From the NCBI RefSeq assembly GCF_002149925.1, contig NZ_MSLT01000001.1:124001-188000 (forward strand): 64,000 bases of DNA, written 5' to 3'. Below the pieces are notes generated by a model. That model saw only the letters and a list, made by a program, of their open reading frames with translations, searched no databases and had not been told where the DNA came from. This stretch comes from Thioflexithrix psekupsensis. Its GTDB lineage: Bacteria > Pseudomonadota > Gammaproteobacteria > Beggiatoales > Beggiatoaceae. Position numbers and translations under genes: made by a program. How positions within the stretch are numbered: position 1 is the stretch's first letter; every line of letters starts with the position of its first letter. Shown piece by piece: positions 37,924 to 51,230 of this stretch.

Positions 37924-39749
37924 GACACCATGTTTAAACGAAAATGATGGGTAATGAATTTTTTAAATTCATTCACAATCTTAAACGAATCTTTTAACAA
38001 ATCACGTTCCAGTTTATTAAGCGCGTCTGGCTTAATATAATTGTCGTAATCTTGGTTTAAATTAACCTTTTTCAATTCGGCATCTAAGCGAATTGAAATC
38101 ATAAAGGCAAACGCTTCAATTAACTCAATGGCAAAATCTTTATCCAATACACCTTTATCGCGTAAGACTTTAATGCGTTCAATAGTATTGGTGCAAGTCA
38201 GACGATGTTCTAAGGCCAAACTGCGCACCCCGTGAACAATGGGGAAAATTCCGCCTTTTTTCATGTCGAGTTCATCTTTATGCTCATTTTTCTCGACAAT
38301 AAAACCTTCAAACCAACTCAATGGCGTTTCAAAAGCCAAAGTAGGACGGGCAAAACTGCTGAAAAAGATTAAATTATCGTTTAATAATTTATACAGATAA
38401 TTTTTCACCGCAGCCAATAAACTGGTATCGCCCGCAATCGCTTGGGCATCGTAGAAAATCGCCAAGTTCATCAAAGCTTCTTCGTTGGGTTGATCCACCC
38501 AGTCATACATTTGATCTTGGAAGGCTTTTAGCGATTTACACCAAAAAGGATTACTCACCATAATTTTGCCCGGACACGGCGGATAACCAAAATCAATTAA
38601 AATCTCGGTTAAACTCTGGGTTAATTTAGGCAAATCAGGATATTCAAAACCATCGCGTAAAATAATTGCATTGTCTTGATCGGTTTTTAAAATCTGCTCT
38701 TCGCGCCCTTCGCTGCCCATGACCAATAAACAAGAATTCGCTAATAATTCGGGCGGCGCAATTAATTGGTACAGTTTCTCAAAAATCTTTTTATTTAATT
38801 CGCCCACCAATTGCGAAATAAAACGCACTTTTACACCACGACTATACAACGATTGAATCATGCTCACCAAGGTTTGACTGGCTTTTTTCAATTGTTCCGT
38901 GGTGGTGGCGCGCTCAATTTGCACCGCAATTAAATGCGAATGGGTGGAAAAATAACTTAATAAATCCACTTGATCCAAAATGCCTGCGATTTGATTTTCT
39001 CTGTCGTAAATAATCAAATGCTTAATCGAATTGCGCGTCATTAATAAATTGGCATTAAACAAAAAATCATCTATTTTCGCGCCAATTAAACGATACGTGG
39101 CAATATCGCCCACTGCAGCATCAATCGGCACGCGCTTTAACACCACATGATTAGACACATCGGTGTCCGTCATAATCCCCACATCTTGATCGCGTTTAAT
39201 CAATAAGGCCATGACTTTCTGCTCACGCATTAATTTTACCGCTTCCGCAATCGACACTTGGGCATCCACAAAAACAGGCGGCTGAATATACGCATCTTCA
39301 ATACGCGCCACCATAAATGAGGCCACTTCTTTACTATTGCGTTGTTCAATCAGATCGTTTAAACGCGCCGTTAAGTCCTGATAATAAAAATTTTCAAAAC
39401 TTTTATTACGATGGAGAATATTTAAAAAAACCACCTTCGGCACTAAATAACAAATCGTTTCTTCTTGCGCCACAAAAGCGTTGGAATTAGAATTTTCAAT
39501 TAAAGCCAGCGGATTAAACGAATCTTGTTTAGTATAAACCGACACTTTTTCTTCATCGCTTAATTCATGCACCAAGCCTTTAATCACAATAAATAAATGA
39601 TCAGGCACTCGCCCCGCCGGAATTAAATATTCCCCCGTCTTAAAATAAGCAATATCGACCGATTGCACCATACGCTCTAAATCCGCTTCTAATAAGCGAT
39701 CAAAAGGCGGAATCGCCGCAATAAATGTTTTTTGTTCCAATACACTCAA
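37920..39749 (-). CDS. cNMP-binding/CBS/DUF294 nucleotidyltransferase-like protein
   Basis: 609 residues. Order: cyclic-nucleotide-binding-like domain (about 10-130), two CBS motifs (about 150-275), then a DUF294 nucleotidyltransferase-like domain with LLVMGSEGREEQILKTDQDNAII (the GS...DxD signature) and a DUF294 C-terminal helical domain. This resembles GlnD-like signal proteins, but the modified target is unknown. The association with a DnaQ exonuclease and an ActP/DUF485 symporter recurs in other proteobacteria from memory and hints at control of acetate uptake. Confidence 0.88.
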   Translation of the reverse strand: MSVLEQKTFIAAIPPFDRLLEADLERMVQSVDIAYFKTGEYLIPAGRVPDHLFIVIKGLVHELSDEEKVSVYTKQDSFNPLALIENSNSNAFVAQEETICYLVPKVVFLNILHRNKSFENFYYQDLTARLNDLIEQRNSKEVASFMVARIEDAYIQPPVFVDAQVSIAEAVKLMREQKVMALLIKRDQDVGIMTDTDVSNHVVLKRVPIDAAVGDIATYRLIGAKIDDFLFNANLLMTRNSIKHLIIYDRENQIAGILDQVDLLSYFSTHSHLIAVQIERATTTEQLKKASQTLVSMIQSLYSRGVKVRFISQLVGELNKKIFEKLYQLIAPPELLANSCLLVMGSEGREEQILKTDQDNAIILRDGFEYPDLPKLTQSLTEILIDFGYPPCPGKIMVSNPFWCKSLKAFQDQMYDWVDQPNEEALMNLAIFYDAQAIAGDTSLLAAVKNYLYKLLNDNLIFFSSFARPTLAFETPLSWFEGFIVEKNEHKDELDMKKGGIFPIVHGVRSLALEHRLTCTNTIERIKVLRDKGVLDKDFAIELIEAFAFMISIRLDAELKKVNLNQDYDNYIKPDALNKLERDLLKDSFKIVNEFKKFITHHFRLNMVS

Positions 39750-39785
39750 AATAACACCTCAACCTTTAGAACATCTTTATTCAAT

Positions 39786-39852
39786 AAAAAAAGCCACAAC
39801 CGCAGTGAATGTTAAAAAATACTCAACATTCAACAACCTTTGTGGCTTTCTG
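39786..39852. terminator. Terminator hairpin between actP and DUF294 gene
   Basis: Nested inverted repeat: outer AAGCCACAA/TTTGTGGCTT and inner AATGTT/AACATT, with A/T runs on either side. It lies downstream of actP and upstream of the DUF294 gene. Confidence 0.6.
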
Positions 39853-39913
39853 TCCATATTTTGGGGGAAGAGGAGACTCTTCCCCCGATCACACAACAAA
39901 CTGCAAGACGCGA

Positions 39914-41566
39914 TTAGTGGCTAGAAGCCCCTTCCGCACCGATACCCGTTTGACAACGAATATCTTGTGCTTCAAACGCAGCCAAGTCGATCTTCGCCCG
40001 CTCGCTCTTATCAGTAATCGAGAAGAACCAAATACCGACAAACGCAATGGTGACTGAAATCAACGCAGGATGTTTGGAGAAGAAAATTGCCTTTTCAAAA
40101 CCTAAAACATCTACCCAAATGGTTGGCCCTAATACCACCAATGCAATCGCAGTCAACAAACCAATTAATCCCCCGATAAATGCACCACGAGTGGTCAGTT
40201 TAGACCAGAACATGGACATGAATAATACGGGGAAGTTTGCGCTGGCAGCAATCGCAAATGCCAAGCCGACCATGAAGGCAATGTTTTGTTTCTCAAACAA
40301 AATACCCAAAAAGATAGCCATAATCCCTAATGCGACTGTTGCCATCTTAGAAATGCGCATTTCTGTCACTTCATCCACTTTGCCTTTTTTGATCACAGAG
40401 GCATATAAGTCATGAGAAATCGCTGACGCGCCTGCTAAAGTTAAGCCCGCAACCACCGCTAAAATCGTTGCAAAAGCCACCGCAGAAATAAAGCCTAAGA
40501 AAACATTTCCACCCACTGCTTTGGACAAATGAATCGCAGCCATGTTAGAGCCGCCGATCAACGCGCCTTTTTCATCTAAGAATTCAGGTGTATTTAATAA
40601 TACGATAGCACCAAAACCAATGATAAAGGTCAAAATGTAGAAATAGCCAATAAAACCAGTGGCATAGAGTACAGATTTACGGGCTTCGCGTGCATCAGAA
40701 ACCGTAAAGAAACGCATTAAAATATGTGGTAAACCAGCCGTACCGAACATCAAGGCGATACCCAAAGAAATGGCAGAGTACCAGTCAGACACTAAACCAC
40801 CGGGTGCCATGATGGCCGCTCCTTTGGCATGAACTTCAACCGCTTTTTCAAACATTTGCTCAGGGCTGAAATTGAACTGGGCTAACGCCATACCAGCGAT
40901 GAAGGTTGCGCCAGAGAGCAACAAAACTGCTTTGATGATCTGTACCCATGTGGTCGCTAACATACCGCCAAAGGTGACGTACAGAATAATCAGGATACCG
41001 ACTAAAACCACAGCCAGTTCATAAGACAAACCGAACAGAAGTTGAATCAGTTTACCTGCACCCACCATCTGGGCGATCAAGTACAGCAGAACGGTGGTCA
41101 AAGCCCCAAAAGCAGACAAGGTACGAATGGGAGTTTGTGCCAAACGGTAAGAAGCCACGTCTGCGAAGGTGTATTTACCTAAGTTACGTAAACGCTCTGC
41201 CACTAAGAACAGAATCACTGGCCAACCGACCAAGAAACCGATGGAGTAAATCAAGCCATCAAAACCTGATGCGAATACCAAACCTGAAATCCCCAAAAAC
41301 GACGCAGCCGACATGTAGTCACCCGCAATCGCCAAACCGTTTTGAAAACCAGTGATACCACCGCCAGCGGTGTAAAAGTCTTTTGCTGTTTTTGTACGTT
41401 GTGCTGCCCAATAGGTAATCCCTAGCGTTGCACCTACAAATATCAAAAACATAATAATCGCGGTTACATTCAAGCTCTCCTCTTTAGCACCTGTGGACTG
41501 TGCAAAGACGGCAGATGCCAGAAATAGAGTAATAAACCCACCCCACAGAATAAAATTCTTGACCAT
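39914..41566 (-). CDS. actP: Cation/acetate symporter ActP
   Basis: 550 residues of the sodium:solute symporter family with about 13 membrane helices and an N-terminal signal-like helix ([21 protein letters not shown]). The SSS signature region ([18 protein letters not shown] and [16 protein letters not shown]) is present. It imports acetate, and possibly other small monocarboxylates. Its start overlaps the stop of the DUF485 gene by one base, the usual yjcH-actP pairing. Confidence 0.9.
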   Translation of the reverse strand: MVKNFILWGGFITLFLASAVFAQSTGAKEESLNVTAIIMFLIFVGATLGITYWAAQRTKTAKDFYTAGGGITGFQNGLAIAGDYMSAASFLGISGLVFASGFDGLIYSIGFLVGWPVILFLVAERLRNLGKYTFADVASYRLAQTPIRTLSAFGALTTVLLYLIAQMVGAGKLIQLLFGLSYELAVVLVGILIILYVTFGGMLATTWVQIIKAVLLLSGATFIAGMALAQFNFSPEQMFEKAVEVHAKGAAIMAPGGLVSDWYSAISLGIALMFGTAGLPHILMRFFTVSDAREARKSVLYATGFIGYFYILTFIIGFGAIVLLNTPEFLDEKGALIGGSNMAAIHLSKAVGGNVFLGFISAVAFATILAVVAGLTLAGASAISHDLYASVIKKGKVDEVTEMRISKMATVALGIMAIFLGILFEKQNIAFMVGLAFAIAASANFPVLFMSMFWSKLTTRGAFIGGLIGLLTAIALVVLGPTIWVDVLGFEKAIFFSKHPALISVTIAFVGIWFFSITDKSERAKIDLAAFEAQDIRCQTGIGAEGASSH

Positions 41567-41874
41567 TATTTCAATTCCTCCTTGATTTCTTTGGTCAGAC
41601 GGTCAAATTCGCCGTTAGCGCGATAGACATAAACCCCTGTTACTACGAATGCAAAAATAATGATTCCTAATCCAGCGGGAATGCCAACGGTAATTACTGA
41701 ACCACCGATAGACTGGGCGAATACACTGGGGGCGAAAGCGATGATCAAAATAAAGCCGTAATATGCTCCCAACATTAAGGCAGAAAGTATCCAAATAAAC
41801 GGCGTGCGTTTAGCGACTAACTCCTTGTATTTTGGGTTATTTTTGACTTTTTCAACAATATCTTGTTGCATCAA
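41566..41874 (-). CDS. DUF485 membrane protein (YjcH-like)
   Basis: 102 residues with two predicted membrane helices ([20 protein letters not shown] and [21 protein letters not shown]) and the [10 protein letters not shown] motif after the second. Genes of this family sit next to actP and may be an accessory subunit. The 195 bases upstream hold no other gene. Confidence 0.88.
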   Translation of the reverse strand: MMQQDIVEKVKNNPKYKELVAKRTPFIWILSALMLGAYYGFILIIAFAPSVFAQSIGGSVITVGIPAGLGIIIFAFVVTGVYVYRANGEFDRLTKEIKEELK

Positions 41875-42069
41875 TGACTCCTATTGGTTGGTTGTTAGTT
41901 AAGTGCGGGTATTAATTTTTTTTACCGAACTTATAAGTAAAATCAACAGTGATAGATGTTATCGTGAATAATTATTTTTAGCAACGATTATTTGCCACAC
42001 CTCTGTCGAATCACAGACAGGCAAAATCAGGTGTTTACTCAAACCCAATAACGTAAAACAAGCACATCA

Positions 42070-44352
42070 TCATAACCAATTCCCGGTCAACAGAAAAGGC
42101 CCCCAATAAGCAGGATGCTGATAACGGGGATGTCGCAACAACTGCATTTGCACCTGTTGTAAGGCTTTGGCTTTGGAGATTCCTGAAGCATTCAGCAAGG
42201 TCTGGTAAAACTGTGTCATCGCCAACGCAGTCGCCTCGTCATCCACAAACCACAACGTTGCCATCGCACTGCGTGCGCCCGCTTTCACCGCCACACCCGC
42301 TAAACCCAGTGCCGCTTTATCATCACCCACTGCTGTCTGACACGCGCTGAGTGTCAGCAACTCAATGGGCTGTTGACGAAAGCTCCCCAAACCAATCACC
42401 GTCTGTAGGCGATCTATTGTAATTTTATCGTGATAATTAAGCAAATAAGTTTGCTGTGGGTCTGCGCTGAATTCGCCGTGCGTGGCGAGATGAATCGCAG
42501 TAAATTCTGTGGCACGCAATTGCCCTTGTAGATTTTCCAAAGAAAAATTTTTGTCTAATAAAATTGTGGCGCGTTGCGTCACTTCAGCAATTCGTTGTAG
42601 TTCTTTGGGAACGCTGGGCAGCGGCGGATAATTCTGCACGGCTTCGGATAAGCCTGCGAGTAAAAATTGGGCATTGTGCCAATCAATCTGCTGAGGTTCA
42701 GTCAAAGTTAAACCCGGTGTAATGGCTAAGGCGTACTGTTCAATTAAAAATTGCTGACCATCAAATAACGTCGCCATAGGCACGGTACGCAATAATCCAT
42801 CTGGCACAAAAACCAAAGTATCTACTTGACGTTTTTTTAAATAAGACTGAAGTGGTTGAATGAGCCAATCATATAATTGTTGTGCGGGATAAAGATAACG
42901 TTTATTCGGTCGCGTTTGCAAGCCTGTGCGTAAAAGCAATAATTGTTCTTCAACTGCTTGTTGCGTGGCAGAAACGGTAAAAACTTTAATGCCCTCTCCC
43001 GCACTGACCAATAACACCAAACGATCCGCTAAAGTAATGGGATAAATCACCGCGGTATGTTCAACCAATTGATCCAATTCAGGATAATCACGCTCCGCCG
43101 TCGAGACACAATCATCTTGGAAATAATTGCGCAATTCGGCTAATTTCGCTTGTTCAATACTGGATCGGGCTTGTTTTAACCAGTGTTGTTTATCTTCTTC
43201 TTGTGTGGCTTTACTGGCTTTATGTAAAAACAAATCGGCTAATTCATAATAAACAGGTCTAACCACTTCATTAAAATGGCCTTGAACAATTCGTTGTCCT
43301 GTTTCTAATAACTCTTGAATTGGCTGCAAAATATCGGCTGACATTTGATAAAGTTTAATCGCTTCATCGACCTCACCTAATTCTCGTTGAATGCGCCCCA
43401 TTTGCCAATAGGCTTGATAAAGCAATTCTAAAGAATTCGATTGATTAGCATAAAAAATAGTTTGACGGGCATAATCTAAAGCATTAGAAAATTGCCGTGA
43501 CTGTTCTGCTAATAGTGCATGTTGTTGATAGCTTAATGCCAATAAACGTGGTTGCTGTAATTCTTGGGCTAATTCATGGGCTTTTATAGCCGCTTGATAT
43601 AACTGATTAAGCAGCTGTTGTTTATCGCTAATAGATAAATCAGGAAAAGTCAATAATTTTTGTAAATGTTGACTATAAGTTAATAAGAAACTGGCGGTGT
43701 GTTGCGTATGGGGTTGTTGTAATAATTGCGTGGCTAATTGTTGAGAAAAAGGCAAAATGGCAGTTATTTCTTCTTGTGCGATTAAAGCAAATAAATGGTT
43801 TAATGCAATCTTAAAAAATAAAGACAAATCATCCCCATTCGCCACCAATGCCGCAGCGCGTTGATAACAGGCTAACCCCTCTTCTAAAGCATCATGAGCC
43901 AACCAAACATTACCCAAACTGTTTAAGGCATGTGCTAAAATAGCGGGGTCATTGAGAGATTCGGCTAAAGTGACGGCTTGTTGCGCATACGCTAACGCGG
44001 CTTCTTGATCGCCAATGGTCAACCACGCATCGCTGAATTGACTGAAAATTAAAGCTTGTTGAGTGGGATCGCCATATTGTTCGGCGTATTTAATTGCTTG
44101 ATCTAATTGTAAAAAAACGTGGCGATGCTTGCCTAAAGCCTGTTGTGCGGCGGCTAAACGGCTGTGTAATTGTATTTTTTCTTCCCCACTGGCCGATGGC
44201 AAACGTAATTCCCATGCACGAATGGCGTGTTCAAATCTCCCTTGCTCATAAGCCTGCCACGCACTGTCAGCCCACACCGGTGCAGATAAAGAAAAACCAC
44301 CGAATAAATAAAAAACAATTAGCCCATAAAACAAATATAATCCATTGCGCAT
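42070..44352 (-). CDS. Exported TPR-CHAT caspase-like protein
   Basis: 760 residues. A signal peptide (about 1-28, ending VWA) precedes a long TPR-like helical array (about 30-380) and a C-terminal CHAT domain (about 480-760). The caspase-type dyad is intact: His625 in HLATHGEF and Cys671 in LLTLSACQTAVG. CHAT proteases cut protein partners in stress and defence pathways, and other members are of unknown role. Export makes a periplasmic or surface role more likely here. It follows a small GTPase gene by 29 bases on the same strand. Confidence 0.88.
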   Translation of the reverse strand: MRNGLYLFYGLIVFYLFGGFSLSAPVWADSAWQAYEQGRFEHAIRAWELRLPSASGEEKIQLHSRLAAAQQALGKHRHVFLQLDQAIKYAEQYGDPTQQALIFSQFSDAWLTIGDQEAALAYAQQAVTLAESLNDPAILAHALNSLGNVWLAHDALEEGLACYQRAAALVANGDDLSLFFKIALNHLFALIAQEEITAILPFSQQLATQLLQQPHTQHTASFLLTYSQHLQKLLTFPDLSISDKQQLLNQLYQAAIKAHELAQELQQPRLLALSYQQHALLAEQSRQFSNALDYARQTIFYANQSNSLELLYQAYWQMGRIQRELGEVDEAIKLYQMSADILQPIQELLETGQRIVQGHFNEVVRPVYYELADLFLHKASKATQEEDKQHWLKQARSSIEQAKLAELRNYFQDDCVSTAERDYPELDQLVEHTAVIYPITLADRLVLLVSAGEGIKVFTVSATQQAVEEQLLLLRTGLQTRPNKRYLYPAQQLYDWLIQPLQSYLKKRQVDTLVFVPDGLLRTVPMATLFDGQQFLIEQYALAITPGLTLTEPQQIDWHNAQFLLAGLSEAVQNYPPLPSVPKELQRIAEVTQRATILLDKNFSLENLQGQLRATEFTAIHLATHGEFSADPQQTYLLNYHDKITIDRLQTVIGLGSFRQQPIELLTLSACQTAVGDDKAALGLAGVAVKAGARSAMATLWFVDDEATALAMTQFYQTLLNASGISKAKALQQVQMQLLRHPRYQHPAYWGPFLLTGNWL

Positions 44353-44381
44353 AACTAAAACATTCCAAAATAAAAGTGAAA

Positions 44382-44906
44382 TTAAACCGCTTGTAAAATC
44401 GCTAATAAAGCGTGAATTAAAATTTTTACATCATTGGGTTGACGTGCATCCACTTCAAAAATCGGCACGATTTGTCCGCGCTGCATTAAGGCCTGTTGAT
44501 AATCGAATAAAGTTAATTGTTGACTGACATCAAATCGCGTCACACCAATCACGACTCCCGTTTGGGCAATAAAATCTTTAAACGCATCTAAATAAAAAGC
44601 CAAATCTGCTAAAGGATCAGGACGCGCATTATCCAACATTAAAACCAAACCAATGCCGCCGCGGGTTAAAATTGTCCACATATAATCGAATCGCGCTTGG
44701 CCGGGCGTGCCGTACAAATGGATGCGTTCGCCCGCATCCAAAGTGATATAACCATAATCCATTGCCACGGTTGTGTTTTCTTTGCGATTTTTGCCTTCTT
44801 CATCGCTACAGCGGACATCAGTGGAAATGGGGGGAATTTCGCTGATCGAGGCAATGGCCGTGGTTTTGCCTGCCCCCATCGGGCCTGTGAAAATAATTTT
44901 ATCCAT
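44382..44906 (-). CDS. Small GTPase-like protein
   Basis: 174 residues of the Ras/Arf-like P-loop GTPase fold. Walker A is GPMGAGKTT (residues 8-16), the switch-II region is LYGTPGQARFD, and the G4 position reads GVTRFD rather than the usual NKxD. Such single-domain proteins are widespread in bacteria, often next to roadblock proteins, which are absent here. It is probably co-transcribed with the TPR-CHAT gene and is divergent from ligA across a 179-base gap. Confidence 0.8.
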   Translation of the reverse strand: MDKIIFTGPMGAGKTTAIASISEIPPISTDVRCSDEEGKNRKENTTVAMDYGYITLDAGERIHLYGTPGQARFDYMWTILTRGGIGLVLMLDNARPDPLADLAFYLDAFKDFIAQTGVVIGVTRFDVSQQLTLFDYQQALMQRGQIVPIFEVDARQPNDVKILIHALLAILQAV

Positions 44907-45073
44907 AGGGATTCACTCACGATAACTGTAAAACATATACCTAACCAACACCGTGTAGCAAAAAGTGTTGCAGTCCATTATGCGCTTTTTGCCTGTTCTT
45001 TTACAGCCTTTGGTGTGGGGACGGGAAATCACGCTAAAGTATCATTCTCCTCTGCTCATTTCGCTAAAAATAA

Positions 45074-47935
<2,862 letters not shown>

Positions 47936-48251
47936 GACTTGTGTAGATACCTTTGCATGTCAGGGTCAGGGTAGGGAAAAAAAAATTTTTCTAAGTCCGT
48001 ACAAAAACAAACCCAATTGCTTGACGATGATCGAGCAGCAGTTGAATGGGGAATTGCTGTAATATTCTGTCTTTGGTTTAAGAAGTGTATCATTTGCGCT
48101 ATAATGGTGGCGTTGTGACAAATTGGCCACATCATTTACACGATACGCAACGGTTAGATGAGCAACCCGTCGTCTGCATTTTTCTAAAGACATACGCTGA
48201 TTGTCCTAGCTCACCTTTTAGGCAATCCTTACTTACGCCCTTATACGCGGC
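47936..48251 (+). promoter_or_regulatory. Intergenic region with probable lepA promoter
   Basis: Non-coding. A good -10 hexamer TATAAT lies at 48100-48105, preceded by a weaker -35 candidate around 48074-48082. It leaves a leader of about 140 bases before lepA. No further gene seen. Confidence 0.4.
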
Positions 48252-50051
48252 ATGAAGCACCAGAACATTCGCAATTTTTCTATTATTGCCCATATCGATC
48301 ACGGTAAATCCACTTTAGCCGACCGCTTTATCCAAGTGTGCGGCGGACTCAGTGAACGTGAAATGGCAGAACAAGTTCTTGATTCTATGGATTTAGAACG
48401 AGAACGCGGTATCACTATTAAAGCCCAAAGTGTGACATTGGACTACAACTCCCGCAATGGCCAAACTTATCAATTAAACTTCATTGATACGCCTGGACAT
48501 GTGGATTTTTCCTATGAAGTGTCTCGTTCCCTAGCGGCTTGCGAAGGGGCTTTGTTGGTGGTTGATGCGGCGCAAGGCGTTGAAGCCCAAAGTGTCGCCA
48601 ACTGTTACACGGCGTTGGAACAGGGGTTAGAAGTGATCCCTGTGCTAAACAAAATCGATCTCCCCGCGGCCGATCCAGAACGAGTCATTCATCAAATTGA
48701 AGACATTATCGGTATCGAAGCCAGTGACGCTCTGCGCATCAGTGCTAAAACAGGCATCGGAATCGAAGACTTATTAGAACAACTGATTGAGCGCATTCCT
48801 GAACCTAAAGGCAATCCGGATGCCCCTTTGCAAGCCTTGATTATTGATTCTTGGTTTGACAACTATTTGGGCGTGGTGTCCTTAGTTCGTATTATGGATG
48901 GTACGCTGCGCAAACGCCAAAAAATTCTTGTGATGTCCACCGGGCGCAAAGTCCAAGTTGAACAACTCGGCATTTTTACCCCAAAACCCAAAGATCGAGA
49001 CAGTCTTTCGGTGGGCGAAGTGGGTTTTGTGGTGGCCGCCATCAAAGATATTGACGGCGCGCCCGTAGGTGATACCCTCACCAGTGCGGATAATCCCATT
49101 GATAAACCCTTGCCGGGATTTCAAGCCATTAAACCGCGGGTATTTGCGGGCATGTTTCCCATTGACGCTTCCGATTACGACGCATTTCGTGAGGCTTTGG
49201 GGAAATTACGTTTAAACGATGCCGCGTTATATTATGAGCCAGAGAATTCACAGGCTTTAGGGTTTGGTTTTCGTTGTGGTTTTTTAGGAATGCTGCACAT
49301 GGAAATTGTGCAAGAACGCTTAGAGCGGGAATATGAATTAGATTTGATCACGACAGCACCCACTGTGATTTACGAAGTGATCACCACCGACGGCGAAACT
49401 TTAATGGTGGATAATCCAGCCAAACTGCCCCCACCCAATAAAATCGCTGAAATCCGCGAACCCATCGTAGAAGCCAATATGCTTTTACCCCAAGAATATT
49501 TGGGCAATGTCATCAATTTGTGTGTTGAAAAGCGCGGCGTACAGACCAAACTGCAATACATGGGACAGCAAGTGGCTTTGAGTTATCGTTTACCCATGAG
49601 CGAATTGGTCTTAGATTTTTTTGATCGGCTTAAATCGGTCAGTCGGGGTTATGCGTCGCTGGATTATAATTTTCTCCATTTTCAACCGGCTGATCTGGTG
49701 AAATTGGATATTCTTGTTAATGGAGATCGAGTGGATGCGTTGTCAATTATTATTCACCGCGATCAAACCAATGGGCATGGACGCGATCTGACTGAAAAAA
49801 TGAAGGAAGTTATCCCACGACAAATGTTTGACGTGGCGATTCAAGCGGCCATTGGCAATCACATTATTGCGCGTCAAACCGTCAAGGCCTTGCGCAAAAA
49901 CGTTACCGCCAAATGTTATGGTGGTGATATTACCCGTAAACGTAAACTGTTAGAAAAACAAAAGGAAGGCAAAAAGCGCATGAAACAAGTGGGTGCAGTG
50001 AGTATTCCACAAGATGCGTTTCTGGCAGTTTTACATGTTGGAAAAAAATAA
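48252..50051 (+). CDS. lepA: Elongation factor 4 (LepA)
   Basis: 599 residues, the normal length. GTPase domain with [21 protein letters not shown] and NKIDLPAAD, then domains II, III and V and the LepA-specific C-terminal domain ([21 protein letters not shown] region). It acts on ribosomes under stress. Stop TAA is immediately followed by the ATG of lepB, the classic lepAB operon. Confidence 0.97.
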   Translation: MKHQNIRNFSIIAHIDHGKSTLADRFIQVCGGLSEREMAEQVLDSMDLERERGITIKAQSVTLDYNSRNGQTYQLNFIDTPGHVDFSYEVSRSLAACEGALLVVDAAQGVEAQSVANCYTALEQGLEVIPVLNKIDLPAADPERVIHQIEDIIGIEASDALRISAKTGIGIEDLLEQLIERIPEPKGNPDAPLQALIIDSWFDNYLGVVSLVRIMDGTLRKRQKILVMSTGRKVQVEQLGIFTPKPKDRDSLSVGEVGFVVAAIKDIDGAPVGDTLTSADNPIDKPLPGFQAIKPRVFAGMFPIDASDYDAFREALGKLRLNDAALYYEPENSQALGFGFRCGFLGMLHMEIVQERLEREYELDLITTAPTVIYEVITTDGETLMVDNPAKLPPPNKIAEIREPIVEANMLLPQEYLGNVINLCVEKRGVQTKLQYMGQQVALSYRLPMSELVLDFFDRLKSVSRGYASLDYNFLHFQPADLVKLDILVNGDRVDALSIIIHRDQTNGHGRDLTEKMKEVIPRQMFDVAIQAAIGNHIIARQTVKALRKNVTAKCYGGDITRKRKLLEKQKEGKKRMKQVGAVSIPQDAFLAVLHVGKK

Positions 50052-50882
50052 ATGAATTGGGATTTGGCTACCTTACTGGTGTTGTTAGTTGGAGTCAGCA
50101 CATTGATCTGGCTTTACGACAAACTTTTTCTTGAACGCAAACGCCTGGCCGCACAAGCCAATGCGTCAAAAAACGCCGCCGGTTTAGACCCTTCGGAAAC
50201 CGTGCGCGTACCGTTAATGGTGGATTTGGCGCGTTCGTTTTTGCCGGTGTTTTTAATTGTATTATTGCTGCGATCATTTTTGGTCGAGCCGTTTCGTATT
50301 CCTTCTGGTTCGATGATGCCGACTTTGTTGATTGGGGATTTTATTCTGGTCAACAAATTTAGTTATGGTTTTCGCTTACCGGTTTTAAATACAAAAGTGA
50401 TTGAAATGGGTAAACCGCAGCGGGGAGATGTGGTGGTTTTTCGCTATCCTGAAGACACTGCCGTTCCGTTTATCAAGCGCGTGGTGGCGATTCCCGGCGA
50501 TCATATCGTGTATCATAACGCCAACAAAACCATTTACATCAATGGCGAGCCAATGCCGCAAGAGTACATTGGGACTTATCAAGGGGTAGGCTCTGGCAGT
50601 AATATGACAGGTGCGGAACAACGTCTGGAGAAACTCTCTGATGTACAACATGAGATTTTAGTGTTGCCGGGGCGATTATCACCGGGGCCGTATCAGGAAA
50701 TGATCGTGCCACCTGATGAATATTTTGTCTTAGGAGACAATCGAGACAACAGCCGTGACAGTCGTTTTTGGGGAACGGTACATGATGAGCATTTGATTGG
50801 TAAGGCGTTTTTCATTTGGATGAACTGGGACAGTGCCAATGGTGGCATTAGTTGGCCGCGCTTAGGAATGCGTATCGAATAA
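50052..50882 (+). CDS. lepB: Signal peptidase I
   Basis: 276 residues: two N-terminal membrane helices and a periplasmic S26 domain. Catalytic Ser87 in PSGSMMPT and Lys142 in IKRVVAIPGD, plus the late GDNRDNSRDSRFWG box. It removes signal peptides of Sec and Tat substrates. The final EF4/LepB gene order matches E. coli. Confidence 0.97.
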   Translation: MNWDLATLLVLLVGVSTLIWLYDKLFLERKRLAAQANASKNAAGLDPSETVRVPLMVDLARSFLPVFLIVLLLRSFLVEPFRIPSGSMMPTLLIGDFILVNKFSYGFRLPVLNTKVIEMGKPQRGDVVVFRYPEDTAVPFIKRVVAIPGDHIVYHNANKTIYINGEPMPQEYIGTYQGVGSGSNMTGAEQRLEKLSDVQHEILVLPGRLSPGPYQEMIVPPDEYFVLGDNRDNSRDSRFWGTVHDEHLIGKAFFIWMNWDSANGGISWPRLGMRIE

Positions 50883-50912
50883 CACCACGCTTGATCAATG
50901 CGTAAAAAAACA

Positions 50913-50947
50913 GGGATAACACACTTTTGGCTGTTGTCCCTTTTTTA
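50913..50947 (+). terminator. Terminator of lepAB
   Basis: Stem GGGATAACA...TGTTGTCCC followed by TTTTTT, 30 bases after the lepB stop. Confidence 0.85.
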
Positions 50948-51230
50948 TCGCATCATCACATTGATTTTGTGGTGGCAAAAACATTGCTTATTCATTGATC
51001 GCTCAATATTATCGTCATTATCTCTCCATGAAACTTATTTTAATTGAGTTTAATGGGCTTTAATGGAGGAAACTCTGTCAGAAATGGTATCAATTTTTTT
51101 CCATATAAGTTTGCGATAAAATAGGGTAAACTGAACCGATTAAAATCGTGTCGCCTTGCTTAAAAGCCATCGCTCCAACGGCATTGTTTAAGCCAACAGT
51201 AAATAAAATCTTTAAGGATAAAGAGGACTC
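50948..51230. other. Intergenic region before the CHASE sensor gene
   Basis: About 280 bases, AT-rich, no coding frame of interest. Presumed promoter of the next gene; AAGGATAAAGAGG before its ATG provides a ribosome site. Confidence 0.4.
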
